From: Pseudomonas svalbardensis | Lineage (GTDB): Bacteria; Pseudomonadota; Gammaproteobacteria; Pseudomonadales; Pseudomonadaceae | Direction: 5' to 3' | Assembly (NCBI RefSeq): GCF_030053115.1 | Contig: NZ_CP125619.1 | Location: forward strand, 2,171,001 to 2,235,000 | DNA length: 64,000 nucleotides | In this document: one piece after another, positions 21,328 through 30,520 of the stretch | Numbering within the stretch: the first letter of the stretch is position 1 | Layout of the letters: every line of letters starts with the position of its first letter | The notes under the pieces: model-generated | The model's input: only the letters and a program-made list of their open reading frames with translations | Database searches by the model: none | Told to the model about the DNA's origin: nothing | Program-made: the position numbers and the translations under genes

Positions 21328-22470
21328 ATGCTGATTGTTGCCGACGAAAATATCCCGCTGCTCGATGCCTTCTTCGAAGGTTTCGGTGAAATCCGCCGGG
21401 TGCCGGGACGTTCCATTGACCGCGCTACCGTCGAACAGGCCGATGTGCTGCTGGTGCGCTCGGTGACCAACGTTAACCGCGCGTTGCTCGAAGGCAGCAA
21501 GGTACGCTTTGTCGGCACCTGCACCATCGGCACGGATCACCTGGATCTGGATTACTTTCAGCGGGCCGGCATCACCTGGTCCAGCGCACCCGGCTGCAAC
21601 GCCCGGGGCGTGGTCGACTACGTACTCGGCAGTCTGCTGACCCTGGCCGAAATCGAAGGCGCCGACCTGACTCAACGCACCTACGGCGTCGTCGGTGCCG
21701 GTGAAGTGGGCGGCCGGTTGGTCAAGGTCCTGCAAGGTCTGGGCTGGAACGTGCTGGTCTGTGATCCGCCAAGACAAGCCGCTGAAGGTGGCGATTACGT
21801 CAGCCTCGAACAGATCATCGAGCAGTGCGATGTCATCAGCCTGCACACGCCGTTGAAGAAACATGGCGCCCAGTTGACCTGGCATCTGTTCGATAAAAAC
21901 CGTTTGAGCCAGCTCAAACCCGGTACCTGGCTGATCAACGCCAGTCGTGGCCCGGTGGTGGACAATGCCGCGCTGCGCCAGGTGCTGCTGCAACGCGAAG
22001 ACCTGCAAGCAGTGCTGGACGTCTGGGAAGGCGAGCCTGAGGTCGATGTGGCACTGGCCGAACTCTGTGTGCTGGCGACGCCGCACATTGCCGGTTACAG
22101 CCTCGATGGCAGACAGCGTGGGACAGCGCAGATTTATCAGGCCTATTGCGATTTTCTTGGGCAGCCGGCCCAGGTCAGCTTGAGTGATTTGCTGCCGACG
22201 CCCTGGTTGTCGCAAGTGACCTTGAACGCTAACAGCGATCCGGCCTGGTCGCTGGCCATGTTGTGCCGTGGCGTGTACGACCCGCGCCGCGACGATGCGG
22301 ATTTCCGTCGCAGCCTTGTAGGCAATGTGAACGAACAGCGTGCGGCGTTCGATTCACTGCGCAAGCATTATCCGCTGCGGCGTGAGATTGACGGGTTGGC
22401 GGTGCAGATCGATGGGGATTCGCCGGCATTGCAGAAGATCGTGGTGGCGTTGGGTGCTTCGGCTGTCTGA
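21328..22470 (+). CDS. pdxB: erythronate-4-phosphate dehydrogenase
   Basis: 380 residues from ATG 21328 ([16 protein letters not shown]), with AAAGGA upstream; an upstream ATG at 21256 would add 24 atypical residues. Oxidises 4-phospho-D-erythronate in DXP-dependent pyridoxal-phosphate synthesis. D-2-hydroxyacid dehydrogenase fold: NAD loop [12 protein letters not shown], catalytic Arg in [11 protein letters not shown], Glu in WEGEPEVD and His in [11 protein letters not shown]. The C-terminal ~90 residues ([19 protein letters not shown]) form the PdxB dimerisation domain, which distinguishes it from other family members. Confidence 0.96.
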   Translation: MLIVADENIPLLDAFFEGFGEIRRVPGRSIDRATVEQADVLLVRSVTNVNRALLEGSKVRFVGTCTIGTDHLDLDYFQRAGITWSSAPGCNARGVVDYVLGSLLTLAEIEGADLTQRTYGVVGAGEVGGRLVKVLQGLGWNVLVCDPPRQAAEGGDYVSLEQIIEQCDVISLHTPLKKHGAQLTWHLFDKNRLSQLKPGTWLINASRGPVVDNAALRQVLLQREDLQAVLDVWEGEPEVDVALAELCVLATPHIAGYSLDGRQRGTAQIYQAYCDFLGQPAQVSLSDLLPTPWLSQVTLNANSDPAWSLAMLCRGVYDPRRDDADFRRSLVGNVNEQRAAFDSLRKHYPLRREIDGLAVQIDGDSPALQKIVVALGASAV

Positions 22471-22511
22471 ACCCCGCGATTGGGTGCGCAGCACCCTCAA
22501 AAGGCACCCAT

Positions 22512-22538
22512 AAAAAACCCGGCCATCAGAGGCCGGGT
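22512..22538 (-). terminator. intrinsic terminator of the small minus-strand gene
   Basis: ACCCGGCC-TCTGAT-GGCCGGGT followed by TTTTTA on the minus strand, 20 bases past the stop at 22558. On the plus strand the hairpin lacks a T-run, so it serves the small gene more than pdxB. Confidence 0.8.
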
Positions 22539-22557
22539 CAAGAAGACGGTGGCTATA

Positions 22558-22737
22558 TCACTTTTGTTCGGCAGGCTTGACCAATCGCTGTTCCAGTTCG
22601 CGGCAAGCGTCCTGGATCATGCCTTCAGTGATCGGTACTTCGCGCCCATCCTTATCGATAATTGAGCAACCCAGAGACTGGTCTGGCTGTGTGCGGATCA
22701 CTTCAATCTTGTCTTCGCTGCTGTTTTGCAAGGACAT
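22558..22737 (-). CDS. small conserved hypothetical protein
   Basis: 59 residues from ATG 22737 (MSLQNSSEDKIEV), which has GAGGAG 7 bases upstream; the ATG five codons earlier overlaps that SD. Hydrophilic, acidic/basic mix with VIRTQPDQSLGCSIIDKDGR and a C-terminal helix EGMIQDACRELEQRLV. No signal peptide or membrane segment and no family I can name. A strong SD and a dedicated terminator right after the stop support a real gene. Confidence 0.72.
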   Translation of the reverse strand: MSLQNSSEDKIEVIRTQPDQSLGCSIIDKDGREVPITEGMIQDACRELEQRLVKPAEQK

Positions 22738-22998
22738 GGCCTGTCTCCTCATCAGGTTGTGTGCTTACTGTAGAACCGCCAGGTGACCGGGCTGTGACAA
22801 CTCCCTGCGATCTTTCCAAGGGCGGTCACATCAGTCCACCAGAAATCCGGCGGTGTTGCCACCCGGACTTTAGACCAATACCGTCTAGGACCTAGTCTTT
22901 GCGGTCATATTTAACCTGACTCATTATGATTTACAGCGTTCAATCCCATCGACCGGTGTAGGCTTGATCGCGTCAAACCCTACTGGTTGCGCCATCGA

Positions 22999-24792
22999 AT
23001 GATCTCCATCCTCTCATCCCGTCAACGGCGCGCCATGCGCCTGGCCCTGCGTTTCATCGCGCCTTATCGCTGGCCGGCCGTCGGTGCCTTGCTCGCATTG
23101 ATCGTCACGGCGGGCATCACCTTGTCCATGGGGCAGGGGATTCGCCTGCTGGTGGATCAGGGTTTCATGACCCAGTCGCCGCATTTGCTCAACCAGTCCA
23201 TCGGCTTGTTTATGTTGCTGGTGGTCGGGCTGGCGATTGGCACCTTCGCGCGTTTTTACCTGGTCTCATGGATAGGCGAGCGCGTTGTCGCGGACATCCG
23301 CCGTCAAGTGTTCAACCATCTGATTTATCTGCACCCAGGATTCTACGAAGACAACCGCAGCTCCGAGATTCAGTCGCGGTTAACCGCTGACACTACGCTG
23401 CTGCAATCGGTGATCGGCTCTTCGCTGTCGCTGTTTTTACGCAATCTGTTGATGGTGATCGGCGGGATCGTCCTGCTGTTCATCACCAACCCCAAGCTCA
23501 CCAGCATCGTGGTGGTCGCGTTGCCGTTGGTGATCGCGCCGATCCTGATCTTTGGCCGTCGGGTGCGTAGCCTGTCGCGCCTGAGCCAGGACCGGATTGC
23601 CGATATCGGCAGCTACGTTTCCGAAACCCTGGGCCAGATCAAAACCGTGCAGGCCTACAACCATCAGGTCCAGGATGAGCAGCGCTTTGCCGCAACGGTG
23701 GAGGAGGCCTTCAACACCGCTCGCAAGCGGATCTTCCAGCGGGCCTGGCTGATTACCCTGGTGATCGTGCTGGTGCTTGGCGCCGTCGGGGTGATGCTCT
23801 GGGTCGGCGGAATGGATGTCATCGCCGGGCGAATTTCCGCGGGCGAGCTGGCGGCGTTTGTGTTTTACAGCCTGATCGTTGGTAGCGCATTCGGCACATT
23901 GAGCGAAGTGATCGGCGAACTGCAGCGTGCCGCCGGCGCCGCCGAGCGGATAGCCGAATTGCTGCGTTCGGAAAACATCATCCGGCCACCGACCGCTGAC
24001 CTGGTGACCTTGCCTGAACGGGTAAAGGGTGACCTGGTGCTGCAAGACGTGCGCTTTTCCTACCCGTCGCGTCCCGAAAGCTATGCGGTCGATGGTTTGA
24101 ATCTGACGATCAATGCCGGTGAAACCCTCGCGTTGGTTGGGCCGTCCGGTGCCGGTAAGTCGACGGTGTATGACTTGCTGCTGCGCTTTTACGACCCGGC
24201 CGAAGGACGCATCCTGCTCGATGGCGTGCCGCTGACTCAACTCGATCCGTTGGACCTGCGCCGCTGCTTCGCCCTGGTCTCGCAATCCCCGGCGCTGTTC
24301 TTTGGCAGCATCGAAGAGAACATCCGCTACGGCAACCCGACGGCAACCCTGGCCCAGGTTCAGGAAGCGGCGAAAATCGCTTACGCCCACGACTTCATCG
24401 AGCAAATGCCCAACGGCTACCAGACCCACCTTGGCGACGGTGGCCTCGGTTTGTCCGGTGGTCAACGCCAACGCCTGGCCATTGCCCGGGCATTGCTGGT
24501 GGACGCGCCGATTCTGCTACTGGACGAAGCCACCAGCGCCCTCGACGCCCAGAGCGAACACCTGATCCAGCAAGCCCTGCCGAGCCTGATGAAAAACCGC
24601 ACGACGCTGGTCATCGCCCACCGGCTGGCTACGGTGAAAAACGCTGACCGGATCGCGGTGATGGACCAAGGGAAACTGGTGGCGGTGGGGACGCATCAGG
24701 AATTGATTGCGAGCAACGCGCTGTATGCGCGGTTGGCGGCGTTGCAGTTCAGTGATGGGCGCCATGTACCAACCGACCAAGTAACCGACTAA
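22999..24792 (+). CDS. ABC exporter, fused membrane and ATPase domains (MsbA-like)
   Basis: 597 residues from ATG 22999 (a TTG four codons upstream is less likely). Residues about 20-310: six-helix exporter domain with GERVVADIRRQVFNHLI and FYEDNRSSEIQSRLTADTTLLQ, the coupling-helix region typical of type IV (MsbA/LmrA) exporters. ATPase: Walker A GPSGAGKST, Q-loop LVSQSPALFFGS, signature LSGGQRQR, Walker B ILLLDEATSALD, His in VIAHRLATV. A homodimer is expected. Substrate unknown; true MsbA usually lies by lpxK, which is absent here, so I leave it unnamed. The 240-base upstream gap holds a TAGAC-N7-GTCTA dyad at 22871-22887. Confidence 0.9.
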   Translation: MISILSSRQRRAMRLALRFIAPYRWPAVGALLALIVTAGITLSMGQGIRLLVDQGFMTQSPHLLNQSIGLFMLLVVGLAIGTFARFYLVSWIGERVVADIRRQVFNHLIYLHPGFYEDNRSSEIQSRLTADTTLLQSVIGSSLSLFLRNLLMVIGGIVLLFITNPKLTSIVVVALPLVIAPILIFGRRVRSLSRLSQDRIADIGSYVSETLGQIKTVQAYNHQVQDEQRFAATVEEAFNTARKRIFQRAWLITLVIVLVLGAVGVMLWVGGMDVIAGRISAGELAAFVFYSLIVGSAFGTLSEVIGELQRAAGAAERIAELLRSENIIRPPTADLVTLPERVKGDLVLQDVRFSYPSRPESYAVDGLNLTINAGETLALVGPSGAGKSTVYDLLLRFYDPAEGRILLDGVPLTQLDPLDLRRCFALVSQSPALFFGSIEENIRYGNPTATLAQVQEAAKIAYAHDFIEQMPNGYQTHLGDGGLGLSGGQRQRLAIARALLVDAPILLLDEATSALDAQSEHLIQQALPSLMKNRTTLVIAHRLATVKNADRIAVMDQGKLVAVGTHQELIASNALYARLAALQFSDGRHVPTDQVTD

Positions 24793-24815
24793 GTAATCGA
24801 CCAAGTAGAGCACCC

Positions 24816-24853
24816 AAAAAAAATGCCCGCATCAATCGATGCGGGCATTTTTG
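24816..24853. terminator. bidirectional intrinsic terminator
   Basis: AATGCCCGCAT-CAATCG-ATGCGGGCATT, an 11-bp stem flanked by A8 on the left and T5 on the right. It ends the ABC exporter on the plus strand and slt on the minus strand. Confidence 0.88.
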
Positions 24854-24872
24854 TCTGCGCTTCAAAGCAGGC

Positions 24873-26801
24873 TCATTGATCGTCAAAGTAGCGCTCATGC
24901 CAATCCACCAGCGGTTGCGGTGAGTTGAGCTTCTGGCCGTAGATCACCGAGTACGACAACACGTTCTGCACGTACTGACGGGTTTCGTCGAACGGAATGC
25001 TTTCCACCCAGACGTCAAAACTCAGGTGGTCCGCACCGCGCAGCCACTGACGCACGCGCCCCGGGCCGGCGTTGTAGGCGGCGGAGGCGAGGACGCGGTT
25101 GCCGTTGAACTGGCTGTGGACCTGGCTCAGGTAAGCGGCGCCGAGCTGGATGTTCTTATCCGGATCGAACACTTGCTGCGGCGAGGCCAGTGGAATGCTG
25201 AACTTGCGCGCGGTTTCCTTGGCGGTGCCGGGCATCAGTTGCATCAGGCCGCTGGCGCCAACGCCGGAGCGGGCGTCGGCCATGAAGGCACTTTCCTGGC
25301 GGGTGATAGCGAACACCCAGCTCGAATGCAGGCCGCGAACCTTGGCTTCGCGCACCAGGGTTTCGCGGTGGGCCATCGGGAAGCGGATGTCCAGGTCGTC
25401 CCAGTACTTCGCCTGACTGATGGTGCGGATCGCCGGGAAATACCATTTCAGGTCGTAGGCCAGTTTCGCCTGGGCGACCATTTCGTCGCGGCTGAAGTGG
25501 CGGCTGACGTGGTACCACTCGCGGCGACCATCGACGATCTGTCCGCGAGCATGAAACTCAAGCGCCCGACGCACGCCTGGGGTATTGCGGACCTTGTTGA
25601 TCAGCGCCTGGCTTAGCACCAGCGGTTTGTTGTTCAACGAGTAGGGCAGCTGCGAGCGATCCGCCGCGAGGAAACCGTAAAAATCACGCTCGCGGGCGAG
25701 GTCCTTATAAAGCGTCTGCGCTTCCGGGTTCTGCGGCTGCGCCAGTTCCAGGCTGCGGGCCTGCCAATAGCGCCAGCGGTTGGTGGTCGCCAGATCCGGC
25801 GGCAGGCGGCGAGTCAACTGATAGGCATCGTCCCAGCGGGCCAGGCGCAGCAGCAGACGCAAGCGCCATTCGGACACCGTGTTGTCACGCAGTTCCGGGT
25901 CGTATTTAGTCATCATGTCCAGCGCGCGGCTGTCGAACCGTTTAGCCAGGGACAGGCCGATTTCACGGGCGATCGCCACTTTTTCGTCACGGGAGAAGTG
26001 CATGCTGCTGGCATAACTATCGAGCATCTGCATCGCCCGGTCAGGATCCTGCCGCGCCAGACGGCGCAGGCCAAGGCTGACCACGTCGGACATCGGCTCG
26101 TCGGCCGGAATGAACCGTGAAGGAGCGTTGAGCAGTTCGGGTTTCTGCGCCACCTCCACCAGCAAACGACCGCGAGGGGCGAGGGTGGTCAGTCCGTTGA
26201 CCAAGCTGTTGGCCAACGGATAGTTGCGTGCCTGGGCGGCAAGCTTGGCGCGCTCCCAGCGTTTCTGCTCGGTCAGTTGACCTTCGGCGGCCCAAATACC
26301 AAACAGCGCATCGCACGCGGCGGGTTGGGATTTGCCGGTCAGCCAGAGTTTATTGGCGTTGGCGTAACCTTCGGATTTCTGGTTATGCCCGATCTGATAC
26401 TGCGCGTTCAGGCAGTCCAGTTCGGTGAAATTGAGCTTGGGGTCGTAGTACTTGACGAAGGTCGCCCAGTCGCCGCGTTCGGACAGCCAGCGCAACCAGC
26501 GCAACTTCATCCAGTTGGCCTGGGGCAGGTCACCGTGCTCGGCGAGGAATTTCTCGATTTCGGCATTGCTAGCGCTTTTAAGGCGAGCGGTCAGTTCGTC
26601 ATACGCAAGGTACGGCTCCAGCGGGTAATCGCTGAGGGCCTGGCTGTAACGGAAATAAGGACCGGTATCCCCCTTGGCGAGGGCACGCTTGGCCTCATCG
26701 TAATACTGGCGTTGGGTGGACAGGTCCACCGCCTGGGCGGTTTGAACGGCAGTGGCAGAAAGAAGAAAACAGGATAAAAGACTGAAAAGGCGACTGCGCA
26801 T
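24873..26801 (-). CDS. slt: soluble lytic murein transglycosylase
   Basis: 642 residues from ATG 26801, chosen because MRSRLFSLLSCFLLSATAVQTAQA is a complete Sec signal peptide; upstream starts add a less plausible leader. Periplasmic enzyme cleaving the MurNAc-GlcNAc bond to 1,6-anhydro products. The long alpha-superhelical U-domain occupies about residues 25-440. The C-terminal lysozyme-like domain has the catalytic Glu in ITRQESAF (about residue 500), then GASGLMQLMPGTAKETA and ASAYNAGPGRVRQWL, the motifs of family 1A transglycosylases. Divergent from uup. Confidence 0.93.
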   Translation of the reverse strand: MRSRLFSLLSCFLLSATAVQTAQAVDLSTQRQYYDEAKRALAKGDTGPYFRYSQALSDYPLEPYLAYDELTARLKSASNAEIEKFLAEHGDLPQANWMKLRWLRWLSERGDWATFVKYYDPKLNFTELDCLNAQYQIGHNQKSEGYANANKLWLTGKSQPAACDALFGIWAAEGQLTEQKRWERAKLAAQARNYPLANSLVNGLTTLAPRGRLLVEVAQKPELLNAPSRFIPADEPMSDVVSLGLRRLARQDPDRAMQMLDSYASSMHFSRDEKVAIAREIGLSLAKRFDSRALDMMTKYDPELRDNTVSEWRLRLLLRLARWDDAYQLTRRLPPDLATTNRWRYWQARSLELAQPQNPEAQTLYKDLARERDFYGFLAADRSQLPYSLNNKPLVLSQALINKVRNTPGVRRALEFHARGQIVDGRREWYHVSRHFSRDEMVAQAKLAYDLKWYFPAIRTISQAKYWDDLDIRFPMAHRETLVREAKVRGLHSSWVFAITRQESAFMADARSGVGASGLMQLMPGTAKETARKFSIPLASPQQVFDPDKNIQLGAAYLSQVHSQFNGNRVLASAAYNAGPGRVRQWLRGADHLSFDVWVESIPFDETRQYVQNVLSYSVIYGQKLNSPQPLVDWHERYFDDQ

Positions 26802-27014
26802 GAGACGTCCGGGCAGAGAAATCATGACAAGTGCGAGCATGGCCTGCACTGAATTGTCTGTAGCTTAGCCTTTTGCCGGCAGCGGGCGAAAGCTTTGCCG
26901 GCCTGTCAGCATCAGTTCGCAACATTTGTCATGCAGAGTGTCGCGAAGGTGAAATTGCCGGCCTTCTGAAGCCTCAAGTCAGGTAGAATGCGCGCCCGGT
27001 TTTTGGAGAAGCTC

Positions 27015-28937
27015 ATGACCCTGCTCAAATTCAGCGATGTGTCCCTTGCTTTCGGCGCTATGCCGTTGTTGGACAAGGTGTCCTGGCAGATCGCCCGTGG
27101 TGAGCGGGTGTGCATCATCGGCCGCAATGGCACTGGCAAGTCCAGCATGATGAAGCTCGTCAAGGGCGACCAGAAGCCTGATGAAGGCTCCGTTTGGCGC
27201 GCACCTGGCCTAAAGATTGGCGAATTGCCGCAAGAATTGCCGGTAGCCGACGAGCGGACCGTGTTCGACGTGGTGGCCGAAGGTCTGGACGGTGTCGGCG
27301 AGCTGCTCGCGCAGTATCACCACCTCAGCCAGAACATCGTCACCGACGCCGACCTGGACAAACTGATGCACGTCCAGCACGACCTCGAAGCCCGTGACGG
27401 CTGGCGTTTGCAGCAATTGGTCGACAGCACGTTGAGCCGTCTGCAGTTGCCGGCCGACAAGACCCTCGCCGAACTGTCCGGCGGCTGGCGTCGTCGCGTC
27501 CTGCTGGCTCAGGCTCTGGTTTCCGAACCCGATCTGCTGCTGCTCGACGAACCGACCAACCACCTGGACATCGGTGCAATTGCCTGGCTCGAAGAAGCGC
27601 TGAAGGATTTCCAGGGCGCCGTGCTGTTCATTACGCACGACCGTTCATTCCTGCAGAACCTCGCGACCCGCATTCTCGAACTGGATCGCGGTGGCCTGAT
27701 CGACTGGAACGGCGACTACGCCAGTTTCCTCGTCCACAAAGAGGCTTCCCTGGCCGCTGAAGACACCGCCAACGCGCTGTTCGACAAAAAACTGGCCCAG
27801 GAAGAAGTCTGGATCCGCCAGGGCATCAAGGCTCGCCGGACCCGTAACGAAGGCCGCGTACGCGCCCTGAAAGCCCTGCGCAACGAGCGTAGCGAGCGTC
27901 GTGAGCGCACCGGCAAAGCCAACATTCAGCTGGATACGGCTGACAAGTCTGGCAAGCAGGTAATGGTCCTCGATAACGTGAGCTTCGCTCACCCGGGCGG
28001 CCCGTTCCTGATCAAGGATTTCTCGATGGTCCTGCAGCGCGGCGACCGTATCGGTCTGCTCGGCGCCAACGGTACCGGCAAAACTACATTGCTGAAGCTG
28101 ATGCTCAGCGGTCTGCAGCCAACCAGCGGCACAGTGGAAGAGGGGACGCGCATCGACGTGGCCTACTTCGATCAGTTGCGCCATCAGCTGGACCTGGAAA
28201 AGACCGTAATCGACAACGTCGCAGAAGGTCGCGACTTCATCGATATCGATGGTCAGAGCCGCCACGTGCTGAGCTACCTCGGCGATTTCCTGTTCAGCCC
28301 GCAGCGTGCCCGCACGCCGGTGAAGGCGCTGTCTGGTGGTGAGCGTGCCCGTCTGCTGCTGGCGAAACTGTTCAGCAAACCAGCGAACCTGCTGGTCCTC
28401 GACGAACCGACCAACGACCTCGACGTCGAAACCCTCGAGTTGCTGGAGGAGGTCTTGCTGACCTTCAACGGCACCGTGCTGATGGTCAGCCACGACCGGG
28501 CATTCCTCGACAACGTGGTCACCAGCACCCTGGTCTTCGAAGGTGAAGGCAAGGTTCGTGAATACGTCGGTGGTTATCAGGACTGGCTGCGTCAGGGCGG
28601 CTCGCCGCGCCTGCTGGGCGTGACCGAGAGCAAGTCTGGCAAAGCCGACCTGACCTCCGCTGTCGTGACGGCCGAAGCGGCGCCAGTCGCTGCTGCTGTC
28701 GTCGAAGCGCCGGTGGCGAAGAAGAAGCTCAGCTACAAGTTGCAGCGTGAGCTGGAAATGTTGCCGGGTCAGATCGAAGCCATGGAGCAGCAGATCGCTA
28801 CCGTTGAGGCGCAAATGGCCGATGCCGGTTTCTATCAGCGTCCTGCTGCCGAGACCGCTGCAGTGATCGCTCAGTTGGAGCAGTTGCAGGCTGAGCACGA
28901 CGTAATGGTCGAGCGCTGGGCCGAGCTGGATGCCTGA
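27015..28937 (+). CDS. uup: ABC-F ATPase Uup
   Basis: 640 residues from ATG 27015, with GGAG about 8 bases upstream. Two ATPase cassettes without membrane domains: Walker A GRNGTGKSS and GANGTGKTT, signatures LSGGWRRR and LSGGERAR, Walker B LLLLDEPTNHLD and LLVLDEPTNDLD. Between them is the P-site tRNA interaction motif region, rich in Arg/Lys (GIKARRTRNEGRVRALK). An Ala/Val/Lys linker and C-terminal coiled coil (LQRELEMLPGQIEAMEQQI) are specific to Uup, which binds DNA or ribosomes; loss raises transposon excision in E. coli. Confidence 0.95.
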   Translation: MTLLKFSDVSLAFGAMPLLDKVSWQIARGERVCIIGRNGTGKSSMMKLVKGDQKPDEGSVWRAPGLKIGELPQELPVADERTVFDVVAEGLDGVGELLAQYHHLSQNIVTDADLDKLMHVQHDLEARDGWRLQQLVDSTLSRLQLPADKTLAELSGGWRRRVLLAQALVSEPDLLLLDEPTNHLDIGAIAWLEEALKDFQGAVLFITHDRSFLQNLATRILELDRGGLIDWNGDYASFLVHKEASLAAEDTANALFDKKLAQEEVWIRQGIKARRTRNEGRVRALKALRNERSERRERTGKANIQLDTADKSGKQVMVLDNVSFAHPGGPFLIKDFSMVLQRGDRIGLLGANGTGKTTLLKLMLSGLQPTSGTVEEGTRIDVAYFDQLRHQLDLEKTVIDNVAEGRDFIDIDGQSRHVLSYLGDFLFSPQRARTPVKALSGGERARLLLAKLFSKPANLLVLDEPTNDLDVETLELLEEVLLTFNGTVLMVSHDRAFLDNVVTSTLVFEGEGKVREYVGGYQDWLRQGGSPRLLGVTESKSGKADLTSAVVTAEAAPVAAAVVEAPVAKKKLSYKLQRELEMLPGQIEAMEQQIATVEAQMADAGFYQRPAAETAAVIAQLEQLQAEHDVMVERWAELDA

Positions 28938-28954
28938 TTGATCCTGCTATAAAA

Positions 28955-28988
28955 AAGCCCGGCGTTCAGTGATGAGCGCCGGGCTTTT
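28955..28988. terminator. bidirectional intrinsic terminator
   Basis: AAGCCCGGCG and CGCCGGGCTT form a 10-bp stem around an 11-14 base loop, with A-run left and T-run right. It closes uup and the convergent stress-protein gene. Confidence 0.88.
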
Positions 28989-29003
28989 CGTAGGCGCTGT
29001 GGT

Positions 29004-29441
29004 TTAGCTTTTGATCAGGCGCACCGCGAGCACATCACAGGGCGCACCGTGCAGCACGTCATTGGCGGTTGAACCCAGCAGCAATGCCAGGCCGTGTCGG
29101 CCATGGCTGCCCACCACGATCAGGTCGCAGGTTTGTTCCTTGGCCAGGTGGTGGATCTCCTGGCGTGGCTGGCCGTAGGTCAGGTGGCTGTATTCTTTGG
29201 AGAGTTCCGGATACTTCACGATCAGCCGATCCAAGCGTTCCTTGGCCTGATCGAACTGCTGTTGTTGCAGTTGTGACAGGTCCATGGGCACGTCGCCGCC
29301 AAAGGCCATGGCCATTGGCTCGACAATGTGCACCAAGGACAATTTTGCCCCGTTGCTCACCGACAGTTCGCGAGCGCGGTGGATTACAGGATCGCACTCT
29401 TCGGTTAGATCTACAGCGACCAGAATGTGGTTGTAGGGCAT
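29004..29441 (-). CDS. universal stress protein (UspA family)
   Basis: 145 residues from ATG 29441, with AGGAGGA 8 bases upstream; the frame is open further but lacks family sequence. N-terminal strand YNHILVAVDLTEECD, and the ATP-binding signature G-x2-G-x9-G-(S/T) seen as VGSHGRHGLALLLGSTANDVL, so it is probably an ATP-binding, UspA-like dimer. Such proteins accumulate on starvation, oxidative or envelope stress. Convergent with uup; monocistronic. Confidence 0.92.
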   Translation of the reverse strand: MPYNHILVAVDLTEECDPVIHRARELSVSNGAKLSLVHIVEPMAMAFGGDVPMDLSQLQQQQFDQAKERLDRLIVKYPELSKEYSHLTYGQPRQEIHHLAKEQTCDLIVVGSHGRHGLALLLGSTANDVLHGAPCDVLAVRLIKS

Positions 29442-29545
29442 GAGGTGCTCCTCCTGAGGGTTGCAATATTGGTAAGTATGGCTGGTTTCAAGCGCATTGT
29501 TTTCAAAGTGACTCAATGCGCTCATCAAGAATCGGGAGTACAGAT

Positions 29546-29983
29546 ATGACGGTCTGGATAGTGGTGTCAATCCTGTTGGTGGTACTGAGTCCGCTGGCAT
29601 GGTTGCGACCGTCGCGCCACCAGAGCGGCCGCATGGCCCTGCGCATGGAGGCGCGACGCATCGGATTGGCGATGCAACTGGCGCCTCAGGACTGGCCGCA
29701 CTGGCTGAGCAAGGAGCCGCCGAGCCCTTGCGCCCAATACCATCGACCGCGGCGTGGCAATCGGCCGGCGTGCTGGAGTTACTGGCAAAAAGCGCCGGGT
29801 GTGTGGGTCAATCAATGGCAGGAGGTCTGCGAGGAGCCTACGTTGTTGATTCATTTCGAAAAGTTGCCAGACAACGTTTACAAGGTCGAAGCAGACAAGC
29901 AGATGATCACGTTGTATTGGGGCGAGAAGGGCGAAGCGTCGGTTTTGGAGGATATTGATGCGGTGCTGAAGGCGCTGGCATAA
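29546..29983 (+). CDS. conserved hypothetical protein with one N-terminal membrane segment
   Basis: 145 residues from ATG 29546 (GGGAG upstream). Residues 1-22 (MTVWIVVSILLVVLSPLAWL) form a single hydrophobic anchor. The rest is basic then acidic: GRMALRMEARRIGLAMQL, a Trp/Pro-rich middle (DWPHWLSKEPP, CWSYWQKAPGVW) and a C-terminal LPDNVYKVEADKQM. I do not recognise a domain; I believe similar proteins occur next to fadBA in other pseudomonads. Likely an inner-membrane protein with a cytoplasmic domain. Start overlaps the leader region of the divergent stress gene (about 105 bases apart). Confidence 0.75.
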   Translation: MTVWIVVSILLVVLSPLAWLRPSRHQSGRMALRMEARRIGLAMQLAPQDWPHWLSKEPPSPCAQYHRPRRGNRPACWSYWQKAPGVWVNQWQEVCEEPTLLIHFEKLPDNVYKVEADKQMITLYWGEKGEASVLEDIDAVLKALA

Positions 29984-30035
29984 ATCGCGGAAATTTCGCG
30001 CCGCAATGGCGCGAAACGTCTGGCAAACAAGCAAT

Positions 30036-30058
30036 AAAAAGCCCGACATCATCGGGCT
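30036..30058 (-). terminator. intrinsic terminator facing minus strand, no gene assigned
   Basis: AGCCCGATGATGTCGGGCTTTTTATTGC on the minus strand comprises AGCCCGA-TGA-TGTCGGGCT-like stem and five T. On the plus strand no T-run follows. No recognisable minus-strand gene ends here, which implies a short RNA or peptide gene from the 30059-30250 region. Confidence 0.65.
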
Positions 30059-30520
30059 GGAGTTGGCCAGGCAGGCCGGTAATTCTGTGTGGCGCTGATC
30101 TTACGCTGGGCATTCGCCAAAAGCGTTCATGTTTTTTTCCTCAAGGTCCCGCCAGCGTAGCTTTTTAAACAAAGGCTGCAGCGAATTAGGGCGACTTTTC
30201 TAACTATTGATCCTATGAATGACCTCACATGCAGCCGCGTGTTGCAGGGCTTCGCGGTACGGAAATGACCGGAAAGTCGCGTTTCAACCAGTATTTTGGG
30301 CGATTGACAATTGTCGGAAATTCCGTGAAGGTGACGTACCCAAATCAAACGGGCGTATGAATTGAGCGTTTGTATTACAGACCGCTCCTACAGAATCCCG
30401 ACTATCGCGTTGGCGGGTGTGCCGGGTGGATGGGCGTAGCATTGACTTAAACGTCCTTGCCGAGCCATTCGCCTGCGTCCGACGTGTACTGTTCAGCTTC
30501 CATATCGTGGAGATCAGTTG
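30059..30520. other. gap upstream of fadB; possible short minus-strand transcript
   Basis: No convincing protein gene. The right part must hold the fadB promoter. On the minus strand an ATG at 30131 with GAGG 8 bases before it opens only a 9-codon frame (MNAFGECPA), ending about 50 bases before the terminator at 30058. An AT-rich stretch around 30160-30215 could contain its promoter. CAAAC (30346-30350) and GTTTG (30367-30371) are present but 16 bases apart, too far for a PsrA operator. Confidence 0.4.

Noticed and set aside
30127..30348. 73-codon minus-strand frame before fadB
   Set aside because: Low-complexity Lys/Arg-rich ending, no SD and no family; a short RNA explains the nearby terminator better.
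30346..30371. CAAAC...GTTTG pair upstream of fadB as a PsrA site
   Set aside because: The half-sites are 16 bases apart, not 2-4.
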